A stretch of 64,000 nucleotides of DNA from assembly GCF_030657435.1 (NCBI RefSeq), contig NZ_JAUTWS010000014.1:62001-126000 (forward strand). Direction: 5' to 3'. Each line of letters begins with the position of its first letter. Position 1 is the stretch's first letter. The notes beneath the pieces are model-generated. The model made no database searches, was not told the DNA's origin, and was given only the letters and a program-made list of their open reading frames with translations. The stretch comes from Paracraurococcus lichenis. Its GTDB lineage: Bacteria; Pseudomonadota; Alphaproteobacteria; Acetobacterales; Acetobacteraceae. Positions 7,860-16,366 of this stretch are shown here, piece after piece. The translations under genes and the position numbers were made by a program.

Positions 7860-8846
7860 TCAGTCGATGCGCAGGTTCAGCTTCCGGGCCATCCCCTGCT
7901 CGTACTCCGCCCGGCGGGCGATGAACTGCCGGTACTCCGCCGTCGGGTAGTATTCCAGGGGCATGTCGAATTGCGCACGGACCGCCGTATTGGCCGGGTC
8001 CATGAGCGCGGCGTGGAAGGCATCGTGCAGCGCCCTGGTCACGCCCGGGTCCATGCCCTTGGGGCCGGAGATCCCGTAGGGCGAGGTGATGACCATGTCG
8101 TAGCCCAGCTCGCGCAGGGTCGGCGCCTCGGGGAAGCGGGGCGAGCGCTCGGCGGTCCAGACGCAGATCAGCCGCAGCGCCCCGCTCTCGACCAGCGGCC
8201 CCCAGGAGGAGGAGTCGGCGACGCTCATCACCTCCCCGGCCGTGACGGCGACGGCGGCCTCGTTCGAGGCGCGGTAGGGGACATGGACGATGTCGATCCT
8301 CTCCCGCGCTGCGATCTCCTCCATCGCCAGGTGGTTGGTGGTGGCGATGCCGGAGGTGGCATAGGTCAGCCGCCCGGGGTTCGCCCGCGCGTGGGCGAGG
8401 TAATCGGCCCAGGACCGGATCGGCCCGTCCGCCTTCACGACGATGCCATACATCCAGCCGCAAAGCCCGATGACGTGGGTGAAGTCGTTGACCGGGTCCC
8501 AGGGCGGGGTCCGCACGATGAAGGGCCGGCGGACGATGGACATGTGCATCTGCCCCAGCGTGTAGCCGTCCGGCTTCGCCTGCGTGGTCAGGAACTGCGC
8601 GCCGAGGGTGCCGGAGGCGCCCGGCCGGTTCTCCACCAGCACCGGCTGCCCCAGCGTCTTCGCGGCCAGCTCGGCCAGCGAGCGGAGCTGCGCATCGGCT
8701 GAGCCGCCGGGCGGCCAGGGCACGATCAGGCGGATGGGCCGGTCGGGGAATTTCCCGGGGTTTGTTCCCTGGGCCAGCGCCGGCGCGGCGAGCGCCCCGG
8801 CACCGAGGATGAGTGCGGCACGGCGGCCGGTCCCGGCATGCGGCAT
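7860..8846 (-). CDS. Bug/TctC-type tripartite tricarboxylate transporter receptor
   Basis: This 328-residue receptor is first in a three-gene minus-strand operon (two Bug receptors and a cupin). It has a signal peptide with a twin-arginine (GRRAALILGAGALAAPALAQG), then FPDRPIRLIVPWPPGGSAD, QPVLVENRPGASGT and KPDGYTLGQ. The ATG at 8846 is chosen because GGGAGGAAC lies just upstream; 16 extra residues are possible from 8894 but that start has no ribosome site. The substrate is unknown. The divergent neighbour is a catalase-like peroxidase, and the 205 bp between them should hold both promoters. Confidence 0.92.
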   Translation of the reverse strand: MPHAGTGRRAALILGAGALAAPALAQGTNPGKFPDRPIRLIVPWPPGGSADAQLRSLAELAAKTLGQPVLVENRPGASGTLGAQFLTTQAKPDGYTLGQMHMSIVRRPFIVRTPPWDPVNDFTHVIGLCGWMYGIVVKADGPIRSWADYLAHARANPGRLTYATSGIATTNHLAMEEIAARERIDIVHVPYRASNEAAVAVTAGEVMSVADSSSWGPLVESGALRLICVWTAERSPRFPEAPTLRELGYDMVITSPYGISGPKGMDPGVTRALHDAFHAALMDPANTAVRAQFDMPLEYYPTAEYRQFIARRAEYEQGMARKLNLRID

Positions 8847-9051
8847 GGATGTTCCTCCCGTTGCTTGCCGGCAATGTGGCGGGCCGCGCGGCATGGGGGA
8901 AGCCCCGGCCGCCCGCGGCCTCGTGCCGGCCCGGCCTCCCCTGCTCCCGGGCGGGTCACGGCGCCCCGGCGGGTCCGGCCGGGCAGCCTTTGCTCTGGGA
9001 CCGTCGGCGCCGGCCCGGTAGGCTGCACGCCAACCCTCAAGGAGAGTCCCG

Positions 9052-10047
9052 ATGCGCCTGACCGGATCGCTGCTGCTCGCCGCCCTGCTGGCCGGCCCTG
9101 GCCTCGTCAGCCCCGCCTGGGCCCAGCCGGCGACGGAGAAGCTGCCGCAGTCCCTCTACGACACCATGGTGGCGGGCAATGGCCGCATCTATCCGGGCTA
9201 CCGCGTGAACCATACCAAGGGCGCGCTCTACGAGGGCACCTTCACCCCCGCCCCGGGCGCCGCGTCACTGACCACCGCGCCGCACCTGCAGTCGACGCCT
9301 TCGACCCTGGTGCTGCGCTACTCCGATGCCGGCGGCGTGCCCGACGTGCCGGACACCGCGCCCTCCTCGGCCATCCGCGGCCTCGCCTTCACCTTCCGCC
9401 TGCCGGACGGGACGGAGACGGACCTGATGATGATCAACGTGCCGGTCTTCGCGGCGCGGACGCCCGACGAGTTCCTCGGCCTGCTGCGGGCGGTGCAGGC
9501 GACCAAGCCCGACCTGCCGGCGCCGACCCCGATCGCGCAGTTCCTCGGCAGCCATCCGCAGGCGCTGCGCTTCGTGCAGATGCCCAAGCCCGTGCCGCAG
9601 AGCTTCGCCACTGAGCGCTTCTTCGCCCTGCACGCCTACCGCCTGACCAATGCCGCGGGCGAGACGCGCTTCGTGCGCTTCCGCGTGGTGCCGGAGGCCG
9701 GCACGGCCTATCGCGCGCCGGAGAGCCTGGGCGGCGCGGCGCCCGACCTGCTGTTTGACGAGATCCGCACGCGGGTCGCGGCCGGCCCCGTGCGCTACCG
9801 GCTGGAGGGCCAGGTGGCGGCCGCCGGCGACGTGACCAACGACCCGACCGTCGCTTGGCCGGAGGACCGGCAGGTGGTCGAACTCGGCACCATCAGCGTC
9901 ACGCGCGCCGTGCCGGACAGCCTCTCGGCGGAGCGCAAGGTGGGCTTCCTGCCGAACCGGGTGCTGCCGGGCCTCGCCCTCTCGGACGATCCCTTCCTGC
10001 AGACGCGGGCGGATGTCTATGCCATCGCCTTCCCGGCGCGGCAGTAG
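9052..10047 (+). CDS. Periplasmic catalase-related peroxidase (SrpA-like)
   Basis: This 331-residue protein has a signal peptide ending PAWAQ and a minimal catalase fold. The distal haem His is in YRVNHTKGALYEGTF, followed by the conserved Asn in MMINVPVFAARTP. The proximal Tyr is expected in QTRADVYAIAF near the C-terminus. It is much shorter than true catalases (about 480 residues or more) and matches the catalase-family peroxidases exemplified by SrpA, which use organic reductants. Export to the periplasm fits peroxide or organic-peroxide defence. AAGGAGAG precedes the ATG. It is followed by a TRAP receptor but has no obvious functional link to it. Confidence 0.85.
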   Translation: MRLTGSLLLAALLAGPGLVSPAWAQPATEKLPQSLYDTMVAGNGRIYPGYRVNHTKGALYEGTFTPAPGAASLTTAPHLQSTPSTLVLRYSDAGGVPDVPDTAPSSAIRGLAFTFRLPDGTETDLMMINVPVFAARTPDEFLGLLRAVQATKPDLPAPTPIAQFLGSHPQALRFVQMPKPVPQSFATERFFALHAYRLTNAAGETRFVRFRVVPEAGTAYRAPESLGGAAPDLLFDEIRTRVAAGPVRYRLEGQVAAAGDVTNDPTVAWPEDRQVVELGTISVTRAVPDSLSAERKVGFLPNRVLPGLALSDDPFLQTRADVYAIAFPARQ

Positions 10048-10119
10048 CGCCGGGCACCCTTGCGGCCCCGCACCGGATTTCGGCAGGATAACCCTCAGGA
10101 AAGCATGAGGGAGGAGTCC

Positions 10120-11112
10120 ATGACGGGGCTGCCGGGGATCACGCGCCGCGGCGCGCTGGCGACGGGCGGGGCGCTGCTGGCGGCGCCCGCCATCGGCAAC
10201 CGGGCCGCGGCGCAGGGCACGCGGCTGCGCTGGGCGCATGTCTACGAGGTGAACGAGCCCTACCACCAGGAGGCGCTCTGGGCGGCGAAGGAGATCGCCG
10301 CCCGCACCAATGGTCGCTGGGCCATCGAGGTCTTCGCCGCCTCCGCCCTGGGCAACGAGCCGCAGATCAACCAGGGGCTGACCCTCGGCACGGTGGACAT
10401 CATCTACACCGGTGTCGCCTTCGCCGGCGCCAGCTACAAGCCGATGGCGCTGAGCCACGCGCCCTATGCACTGCGCGACTACGCGCATTTCCAGGCCTAC
10501 AAGGGCAGCGACCTGTATAGGGAACTGGTGGCGGGCTACGACAAGCAGACCGGCCACCATGCCCTGGCGCTGACCTATTACGGCGACCGGCACGTCACCG
10601 CGAACCGCAGCGTCATGCAGCCCGGCGACATGAAGGGGCTGAAGCTGCGGGTGCCGCAGGCGCCGAGCTTCCTGATGTTCGCCAAGGCGGTGGGCGCGAA
10701 CGCCACGCCGATCGCCTTCGCCGAGGTCTACCTGGCGCTGCAGTCCGGCACGGTGGACGCGCAGGAGAACCCGCTGCCGACCATCCAGGCCAAGAAGTTC
10801 TTCGAGGTGCAGAGCCACGTCTCGCTGACCGGGCACATCACGGACAGCCTGCTGACCATCGTCAGCAGCGGCGCCTGGCGGCGGCTCTCGGCGCAGGAGA
10901 AGGAGGTGTTCCAGGCCGTGCTGGCCGAGGCGGCGGAGCGCTGCGGCAATGCCATCCGGGCGCAGGAGCAGGAACTGGCCACCTGGTTCAAGGGGCAGGG
11001 CAAGACGGTGCAGGCGCCGGACCGGGCGGCCTTCCGCGCCGCCTGCGTGCCGCTGCACAACGACGGGACGGGCTGGACGAAGCAGCAATACGACCGGCTG
11101 CAGGCGCTGTAG
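10120..11112 (+). CDS. TRAP transporter substrate-binding protein DctP family
   Basis: This 330-residue periplasmic receptor has a twin-arginine leader (ITRRGALATGG) and the TRAP-DctP fold. The signature region is QPGDMKGLKLRVPQAPSF, whose Arg contacts the substrate carboxylate in this family, followed by ATPIAFAEVYLALQSGTVDAQENP. GGGAGGAG precedes the ATG at 10120. The substrate is probably an organic acid. Its membrane partners are likely the DctQ/DctM pair at 12935-14763, which lies on the opposite strand beyond two unrelated genes. That is an unusual split of a TRAP operon. Confidence 0.9.
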   Translation: MTGLPGITRRGALATGGALLAAPAIGNRAAAQGTRLRWAHVYEVNEPYHQEALWAAKEIAARTNGRWAIEVFAASALGNEPQINQGLTLGTVDIIYTGVAFAGASYKPMALSHAPYALRDYAHFQAYKGSDLYRELVAGYDKQTGHHALALTYYGDRHVTANRSVMQPGDMKGLKLRVPQAPSFLMFAKAVGANATPIAFAEVYLALQSGTVDAQENPLPTIQAKKFFEVQSHVSLTGHITDSLLTIVSSGAWRRLSAQEKEVFQAVLAEAAERCGNAIRAQEQELATWFKGQGKTVQAPDRAAFRAACVPLHNDGTGWTKQQYDRLQAL

Positions 11113-11252
11113 GCCGGGCGCGCCGCCCCGGCCGCGGGCGGACATGCCGTTTCCGGATAGCGGTTTCACCCCTCCTCCTGCCCGGACCGGGCATGATGGG
11201 CGCCGGCGATGCGGCGCCGCCGCGCCGGGCGCAGCAGGCGGAGGACACGGGC

Positions 11253-12095
11253 ATGGGTTCTTTCCCGGCCGCGCGCGAGGCGGGCCTCATGGCCCTCGTG
11301 CTCGGGGCGCTCGTGGCCGCACCCCCGGCGCTGGCCCAGGCCCCGCCGGCCCAGCCCCCGCCGGCCCAGGCTCCGCCGGCCCCGCCGCCCGCCCCGCACC
11401 TGTCGCCTCAGGTCACGCTCGAGCCGCGGGCGATGGAGCTGTTGCAGGTCATGTGCGCGCGGCTCGCCGCGGCCCGCTCGCTCGGCTTCAATGCCGTCGC
11501 CACTTATGAAAGCCCGGCCCGCACCGGCCATCCGCTCGCCTATGCCACGGCCTTCCAGGTGCTGATGCAGCGCCCGGACCGGCTCCGGGTGCTGATGCCG
11601 GGCGACGGCCCGCCCTCGGAATTCTACTACGATGGCCGCCGCATGGTCGCCTTCGCGCCGCAGGAAGGCCTCGCCGCGGTGGCCGAGGCGCCGCCCAGCA
11701 TCGATGCCATGCTGAAGGCAGCCTTCGAGCAGGCGGCGATCTACTTCCCCTTCGCGGACTTCATCGTCAGCGATCCCTGCCGCGACCTGACCGACGGCCT
11801 GCGCATTGCCTTCGTGGTCGGCCAGTCGAAGGTGGTGGGCGGCACCACCACCGATGTGCTCGCGATCGCCAACGACGCCGTGCAGGGCCAGCTCTGGATC
11901 GGCGCGGAGGACCGGCTGCCGCGGCTGTTCCGCGCCACCTATTTCGACGACCCGGCGACCTATCGCCATGCCGTGGCCTTCAGCGACTGGGTGCTGGACC
12001 GGCCCGTGCCGGCCGACGCCTTCGCCTCGGTTGGCGCGGCGCAGGCCCGGCCCATGCCCTTCGCCCGCCCGGACGCGCCGGTGCGCGCCCCCTGA
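11253..12095 (+). CDS. DUF2092 periplasmic protein
   Basis: This 280-residue protein has a signal peptide (LMALVLGALVAAPPALAQ) and a Pro-Ala-Gln-rich linker of about 25 residues. The rest matches the DUF2092 family of predicted periplasmic proteins: LEPRAMELLQVMCARLAAARSL, then a LolA-like beta sandwich with RPDRLRVLMPGDGPPSEFYYDGRRMVAFAP. Related folds carry lipoproteins or sense the outer membrane, but no function is established. ATG at 11253 follows GCGGAGGA. It is directly followed by a glycine-rich repeat protein (64 bp), and the two probably form a unit. Confidence 0.8.
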   Translation: MGSFPAAREAGLMALVLGALVAAPPALAQAPPAQPPPAQAPPAPPPAPHLSPQVTLEPRAMELLQVMCARLAAARSLGFNAVATYESPARTGHPLAYATAFQVLMQRPDRLRVLMPGDGPPSEFYYDGRRMVAFAPQEGLAAVAEAPPSIDAMLKAAFEQAAIYFPFADFIVSDPCRDLTDGLRIAFVVGQSKVVGGTTTDVLAIANDAVQGQLWIGAEDRLPRLFRATYFDDPATYRHAVAFSDWVLDRPVPADAFASVGAAQARPMPFARPDAPVRAP

Positions 12096-12159
12096 CCCCA
12101 TGGTGGGACGAGCAGAGCCCACGCATCGCCGTTCCGCCGCAGCGCCGAGGAGCCCGCCC

Positions 12160-12933
12160 ATGCGCAAGCCCTTCCTGATCTTCGGCCTGGTCGCGGCGGG
12201 CATCGCCCTGACCGCGCCGCCGGCCGCCGCCTGGTACCGCGGCAATGCCTGGGGCGGGCACACGACGGGCAGCGCCGGCGACTGGACGCATGAGGGCTTC
12301 CGCGGCGGCACCGCCTCCGGCGGCGGCGGATCCTGGAGCGGCACCGGCTTCCGCGGCAGCACCGCCTCGGGCGGCGGCGGGTCCTGGAGCGCCGAGGGCT
12401 ATCGCGGCGGCTCGGCCGCCGGCGGCGGCGGCAGTTGGGGCGCCACGGGCTGGCGCGGCGGCACCGCCGCGGGCGGCGAAGGCTCCTGGCATGCGGCGGG
12501 GGCCGGTGGCGCCACGGCCTCGGGCGGCGAGGGGGCCTGGACCGCGACCGGGCGCTACGGCGGCACCGCCTATGGCGGCTATGCCAGCCCCTATGGCTAC
12601 CACGGCGCCTATCCCTATTACGGCGCCTATCATCCGCCCGCGGTGGTGAACAGCTATGGCACCGGCTGCTACAATTGCGGCGGCTGGGCCGCGGGCGCGG
12701 CCGTCGCCGGCGTCGCGATGGGCGCCGCGGCCGGGGCCGCGGCCGCCTCCGCCACCCATGCGCCGCCACCGCCGCCCGCGCCGGGCTATGCGGTGGTCGG
12801 CGCCGTGGTGCCGGCCCTGCCGGGCGGCTGCCTCTGGCGCCCGCTGCCGCGAGCCTATGAATGCGGCCCGGAATGGCTCCGGCCGGCCTATGGGGCGAAC
12901 GGCGTCTACTACCGGGTCATCCCGGCGCCCTGA
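12160..12933 (+). CDS. Secreted glycine-rich repeat protein (17-residue repeats)
   Basis: This 257-residue protein has a signal peptide (FGLVAAGIALTAPPAAAW). It then has six imperfect 17-residue repeats at about residues 34-135, of the pattern GGTASGGGGSWSxxGFR, with a Trp every 17 residues (42, 59, 76, 93, 110, 127). A Tyr/Gly/Pro-rich stretch, a CYNCGG, an Ala-rich hydrophobic segment and a compact C-terminus (CLWRPLPRAYECGPEW) follow. Such proteins often accompany DUF2092 genes, but I know of no assigned function. The regular Trp spacing suggests a beta-solenoid or surface-associated fibre. GCCGAGGAGC precedes the ATG. Its stop is 1 bp from the convergent dctM stop. Confidence 0.75.
   Translation: MRKPFLIFGLVAAGIALTAPPAAAWYRGNAWGGHTTGSAGDWTHEGFRGGTASGGGGSWSGTGFRGSTASGGGGSWSAEGYRGGSAAGGGGSWGATGWRGGTAAGGEGSWHAAGAGGATASGGEGAWTATGRYGGTAYGGYASPYGYHGAYPYYGAYHPPAVVNSYGTGCYNCGGWAAGAAVAGVAMGAAAGAAAASATHAPPPPPAPGYAVVGAVVPALPGGCLWRPLPRAYECGPEWLRPAYGANGVYYRVIPAP
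12262..12564 (+). repeat. 51-bp in-frame tandem repeats
   Basis: Six imperfect 51-bp units within the glycine-rich gene encode GG(T/S)A(S/A)GG(G/E)GSW-type repeats. The repeats are closest to each other in the middle (12310-12470) and decay at both ends, as expected for expansion by slippage or unequal recombination. Confidence 0.8.
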
Positions 12934-12934
12934 G

Positions 12935-14215
12935 TCACCGGTACCACATCGTCGGCAGCCACATGACCAGCCCCGGCACATAGGTACACAGCAGCAGCAC
13001 CCCGATCAGCGGCACCATGAAGGGCAGCACCCCCCTTGCCGCATCCTCGAAGCTGATGCCCGCGACGCGGGCCAGGATGAACAGCACGATGCCGACGGGC
13101 GGCGTCAGCAGGCCGATGCAGAGGTTCAGCACCATGATCAGGCCGAAATGCACCGGATCGACGCCGATCGTCTCCATCACCGGCAGCATGATCGGCGTCA
13201 GGATCAGGATGGCCGGCAGCGGCTCGATCGCCAGGCCCACCACCAGCAGGAAGACGTTGGCGATCAGCAGGATGAGCCATTTCTGCTCGGTGATCGCCAG
13301 CACCCAGCCCGCCACCTGCTCCGACACCTTGGTCGTGGTCAGCAGCCAGCCGAAGATCTCCGACCCGGCGACGATCAGCAGGATGGTCGCGGTCACCTCC
13401 ACCGTCTCGAAGCTGACCTTGACCACGGCCCTGAGGCCGAGCGTGCGGTAGACGAAGACGCCGAGCAGGAGGGCATAGGCGACGGCGCAGATCGCGCCCT
13501 CGGTCGGGGTGAAGGCGCCCGCGCGCATGCCGCCGATGATGATCACCGGCGTCAGCAGCGGCAGGATGCCGCGCGCCAGGGTCCGCCCCAGCTCGTAGAC
13601 CCGGAACTTCGCATCCGTGCCGTAGCCGCGGACGCGCGCGTAGTACCAGACCATGCCCATCAGGCAGACCGCGGTCAGCAGGCCGGGGATGATGCCGGCG
13701 GCGAAGAGCTGCCCGATGCTGGCATTGGCCGAGACGCCGTAGATGACCAGCGGCAGGGAGGGCGGCAGCAGCGGCCCGAGCATGGAGCTCGCCGCGGTGA
13801 TGCCGACGGCGAATTTCGCATCGTAGCCATGCGACTTCATGGCCCGGACCTCGATGGTGCCGAGGCCCGCGGCATCGCCCACCGCCGTGCCGCTCATGCC
13901 CGCGAAGACCACGCTGCCCACCACGTTCACCTGCGCGAGGCCACCCCGCATCCAGCCCACCGCGGCGACGGCGAAGTCGTAGATGCGCTCGGTGATGCCG
14001 GAGCTGTTCATCAGCATGCCCGCGAAGATGAAGAAGGGCACGCAGAGCAGCGGGAAGCTGTCCACCCCGCCCACCATGCGGTGGACGATGGCGAGCAGCG
14101 GGATCGAGCCGTCGACGAGGGCGAAGAGGATGGAGGCGCCAGCGAGCGAGATCGCGACGGGCACGCCGAGGGTCAGCAGGCCGAAGAAGCCCAGCAGCAG
14201 GATGGCCGCCGTCAT
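12935..14215 (-). CDS. dctM: TRAP transporter large permease DctM
   Basis: This 426-residue integral membrane protein has the 12-helix DctM organisation. It carries the conserved motifs DSFPLLCVPFFIFAGMLMN, GSVVFAGMSGTAVGDAAGLG and GIITAASSMLGPLLPPS-type loops (here GITAASSMLGPLLPPSLP). It ends with LLTPPVGIVLF, which is typical of the family. It forms the ion-coupled channel with DctQ. The ATG overlaps the dctQ stop by 4 nt. It converges on the glycine-rich protein gene with 1 bp between stop codons, leaving no room for a separate terminator. Confidence 0.93.
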   Translation of the reverse strand: MTAAILLLGFFGLLTLGVPVAISLAGASILFALVDGSIPLLAIVHRMVGGVDSFPLLCVPFFIFAGMLMNSSGITERIYDFAVAAVGWMRGGLAQVNVVGSVVFAGMSGTAVGDAAGLGTIEVRAMKSHGYDAKFAVGITAASSMLGPLLPPSLPLVIYGVSANASIGQLFAAGIIPGLLTAVCLMGMVWYYARVRGYGTDAKFRVYELGRTLARGILPLLTPVIIIGGMRAGAFTPTEGAICAVAYALLLGVFVYRTLGLRAVVKVSFETVEVTATILLIVAGSEIFGWLLTTTKVSEQVAGWVLAITEQKWLILLIANVFLLVVGLAIEPLPAILILTPIMLPVMETIGVDPVHFGLIMVLNLCIGLLTPPVGIVLFILARVAGISFEDAARGVLPFMVPLIGVLLLCTYVPGLVMWLPTMWYR

Positions 14216-14763
14216 GCCACCACCTGCTGCTCGGCCGGGCCCTCGCCGCGCGCCCATCGCCGCCAGATCCACCAGGCCTCCCGGAGCGTCATGCCGACGA
14301 AGGAGAGGAAGACCGGCCAGTAGACCCAGGCGAGGGAGGCATCCAGGCTGTCCATCGGCATCACGCCCATGCGGTCCGCGAGGTCGAAGCCGACCCAGGC
14401 GCCGAAGGCCCAGAAGCCGAGGCGGATGAGGTCCTGCAGTACCCAGAGCGCCCGGCGCGCGGGGAGCGGCAGGGCCTGCTCCAGCGCCTCCACCCGGATA
14501 TGCGTGTTGCGCCGCACCGCGCCGATGGAGCCGACAAAGGTCAGCACGATCAGCATGTAGCGCGCGACCTCCTCGGTCCAGGCGACGCTGTCGTTCAGCG
14601 CATAGCGGGTGAAGAATTGGGTGAAGACCAGGATGCCCAGCACCCAGAGCAGGGCGAGACCCGCCCAATCCTCCGGGCCATGGCCGCGGAGGCTGAAATG
14701 CCGGAGGTCGTCGGCGAAGCCGGCCTCCTCCGCCCCTGCGATGCCCTCGAACGGCTTGTCCAC
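14212..14763 (-). CDS. dctQ: TRAP transporter small permease DctQ
   Basis: This 183-residue protein has four predicted membrane helices and the DctQ signature: FTQFFTRYALNDSVAWTEEVARYMLI near residue 50, then GAVRRNTHIRVEAL. It couples to DctM through a 4-nt ATGA overlap. The N-terminal ~33 residues are hydrophilic and would be cytoplasmic. It is divergent from the MHS-family permease gene at 14967, with about 200 bp between. Confidence 0.92.
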   Translation of the reverse strand: MDKPFEGIAGAEEAGFADDLRHFSLRGHGPEDWAGLALLWVLGILVFTQFFTRYALNDSVAWTEEVARYMLIVLTFVGSIGAVRRNTHIRVEALEQALPLPARRALWVLQDLIRLGFWAFGAWVGFDLADRMGVMPMDSLDASLAWVYWPVFLSFVGMTLREAWWIWRRWARGEGPAEQQVVA

Positions 14764-14966
14764 CTGCCGGCTCCCCTGTCGTTGCGGGAAGGCGACACGG
14801 GGCGGGAGATTCTGTCAAACGGGAACTCTCGCCATCGCCGCCTTGACGGCGAGGCCGGGACGGACGGCCCGCCCCCGACCCGGCGCCCCGTCCTGCCGCA
14901 CCACACCCGCGGCGTCGCGCGCCACCCCGCCCGGCCCGGCGCGTTGCCGCGGCGGGAGGACCCGCC

Positions 14967-16286
14967 ATGGACAGCACCACCCCCATCCCCGACGACGCCG
15001 CCGACCGGCGCCGGCGGATCCTCGCCATCGTCGGCGGGTCCTCGGGCAACCTGGTGGAATGGTACGATTTCTACGTCTATTCCTTCACCTCCCTCTATTT
15101 CGCCGCCGCCTTCTTCCCCTCCGGCGACCGCACCAGCCAATTGCTGAGCGCCGCCGGGGTCTTCGCCGCCGGCTTCCTGGTCCGGCCGCTCGGCGGCTGG
15201 CTCTTCGGGCGGCTCGCGGACCGGCGCGGGCGGCGCTTCTCCATGATGGCCTCCGTCCTGCTGATGTGCGGCGGCAGCCTGGCGATCGCGGTCCTGCCGA
15301 CCCATGCCTCCATCGGCCTCCTCGCCCCGGTGCTGCTGACGCTCGCGCGCCTCGCCCAGGGCCTTTCGGTCGGCGGGGAATACGGGACGAGCGCCACCTA
15401 CATGAGCGAGGTGGCCGCCTCCGGCCAGCGCGGCTTCTATGCGAGCTTCCAGTACGTCACGCTGATCGGCGGGCAGTTGCTCGCCGTGCTGGTGATCGTC
15501 CTGCTGGAGGCGCTGCTGACCGGGGACCAGATGCGCGCCTGGGGCTGGCGCGTGCCCTTCGTCGTCGGTGCCGGGGCGGCGGTGGTCGCCCTCTTCCTCC
15601 GCCGCGCCCTGCACGAAACCCAGAGCGCCGAGAAGGCCCGGCGGCAGGAGGCCGGGTCGCTCGCCGCCCTGCTGCGGGACCACCCGCGGCCCCTGCTGCT
15701 GGTCCTCGGGCTCACCGCGGGCGGGAGCCTCTCCTTCTACGTCTTCACCACCTTCATGCAGAAATACCTGGTCAATACCGCCGGGCTGCCGACCCGGACG
15801 GTCAGCGCCACCATGGCGGTGGTGCTGTTCCTCTACATGGCGATGCAGCCGCTCTTCGGCGCGCTGTCGGATCGCGTCGGGCGGCGGACCATGCTGCTGG
15901 CCTTCGGAGCGGGCGGCACGCTGATGACCGTGCCGCTGCTCTCGCTGATCGGACGGACCCATGACCCGGTGACGGCCGGGCTGCTGGTCCTGGCCGGGCT
16001 CGCCGTGATCTCCTGCTACACCTCCATCAGCGGGCTGGTGAAGGCCGAGCTCTTCCCAGGGGAGGTGCGGGCCCTCGGTGTCGGGCTGCCCTATGCGGTG
16101 GCCAATGCGCTCTTCGGCGGCACGGCGGAATATGTCGGTCTCTGGTTCAAGTCCGTGGGCGCGGAGGCCGGCTTCTTCTGGTATGTCACCGGCTTCTTCC
16201 TCCTCGCCCTCGTCACTGCCTGGGCGATGCCGGAGACGCGGCGCGAGAGCCACCTGGCCCGCGAATACGGCATGGGTCGGGCTTAG
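14967..16286 (+). CDS. MFS permease, metabolite:H+ symporter (KgtP/ShiA-like)
   Basis: This 439-residue major facilitator has 12 membrane segments. The MHS family signature is [14 protein letters not shown] at the first helix. Then come [18 protein letters not shown] (motif A between helices 2 and 3), a charged loop [17 protein letters not shown], and [10 protein letters not shown] after helix 8. Family members carry 2-oxoglutarate, proline/betaine, shikimate or citrate. KgtP-like transport of 2-oxoglutarate would suit the lpd gene downstream but is not proven. GGGAGGA precedes the ATG. Confidence 0.88.
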   Translation: MDSTTPIPDDAADRRRRILAIVGGSSGNLVEWYDFYVYSFTSLYFAAAFFPSGDRTSQLLSAAGVFAAGFLVRPLGGWLFGRLADRRGRRFSMMASVLLMCGGSLAIAVLPTHASIGLLAPVLLTLARLAQGLSVGGEYGTSATYMSEVAASGQRGFYASFQYVTLIGGQLLAVLVIVLLEALLTGDQMRAWGWRVPFVVGAGAAVVALFLRRALHETQSAEKARRQEAGSLAALLRDHPRPLLLVLGLTAGGSLSFYVFTTFMQKYLVNTAGLPTRTVSATMAVVLFLYMAMQPLFGALSDRVGRRTMLLAFGAGGTLMTVPLLSLIGRTHDPVTAGLLVLAGLAVISCYTSISGLVKAELFPGEVRALGVGLPYAVANALFGGTAEYVGLWFKSVGAEAGFFWYVTGFFLLALVTAWAMPETRRESHLAREYGMGRA

Positions 16287-16366
16287 ACACTTGACGGGGT
16301 TGCTTCACCGACCCGTTGGCGGCAGGTTCCGGCCGAAATTTCCCCTGAACGGATGCTACCCGCCCC

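Noticed and set aside
11340-11400. Pro-Ala-Gln tandem repeat as a separate repeat element
   Set aside because: It is a low-complexity linker after the signal peptide of the DUF2092 protein, with no regular nucleotide unit.
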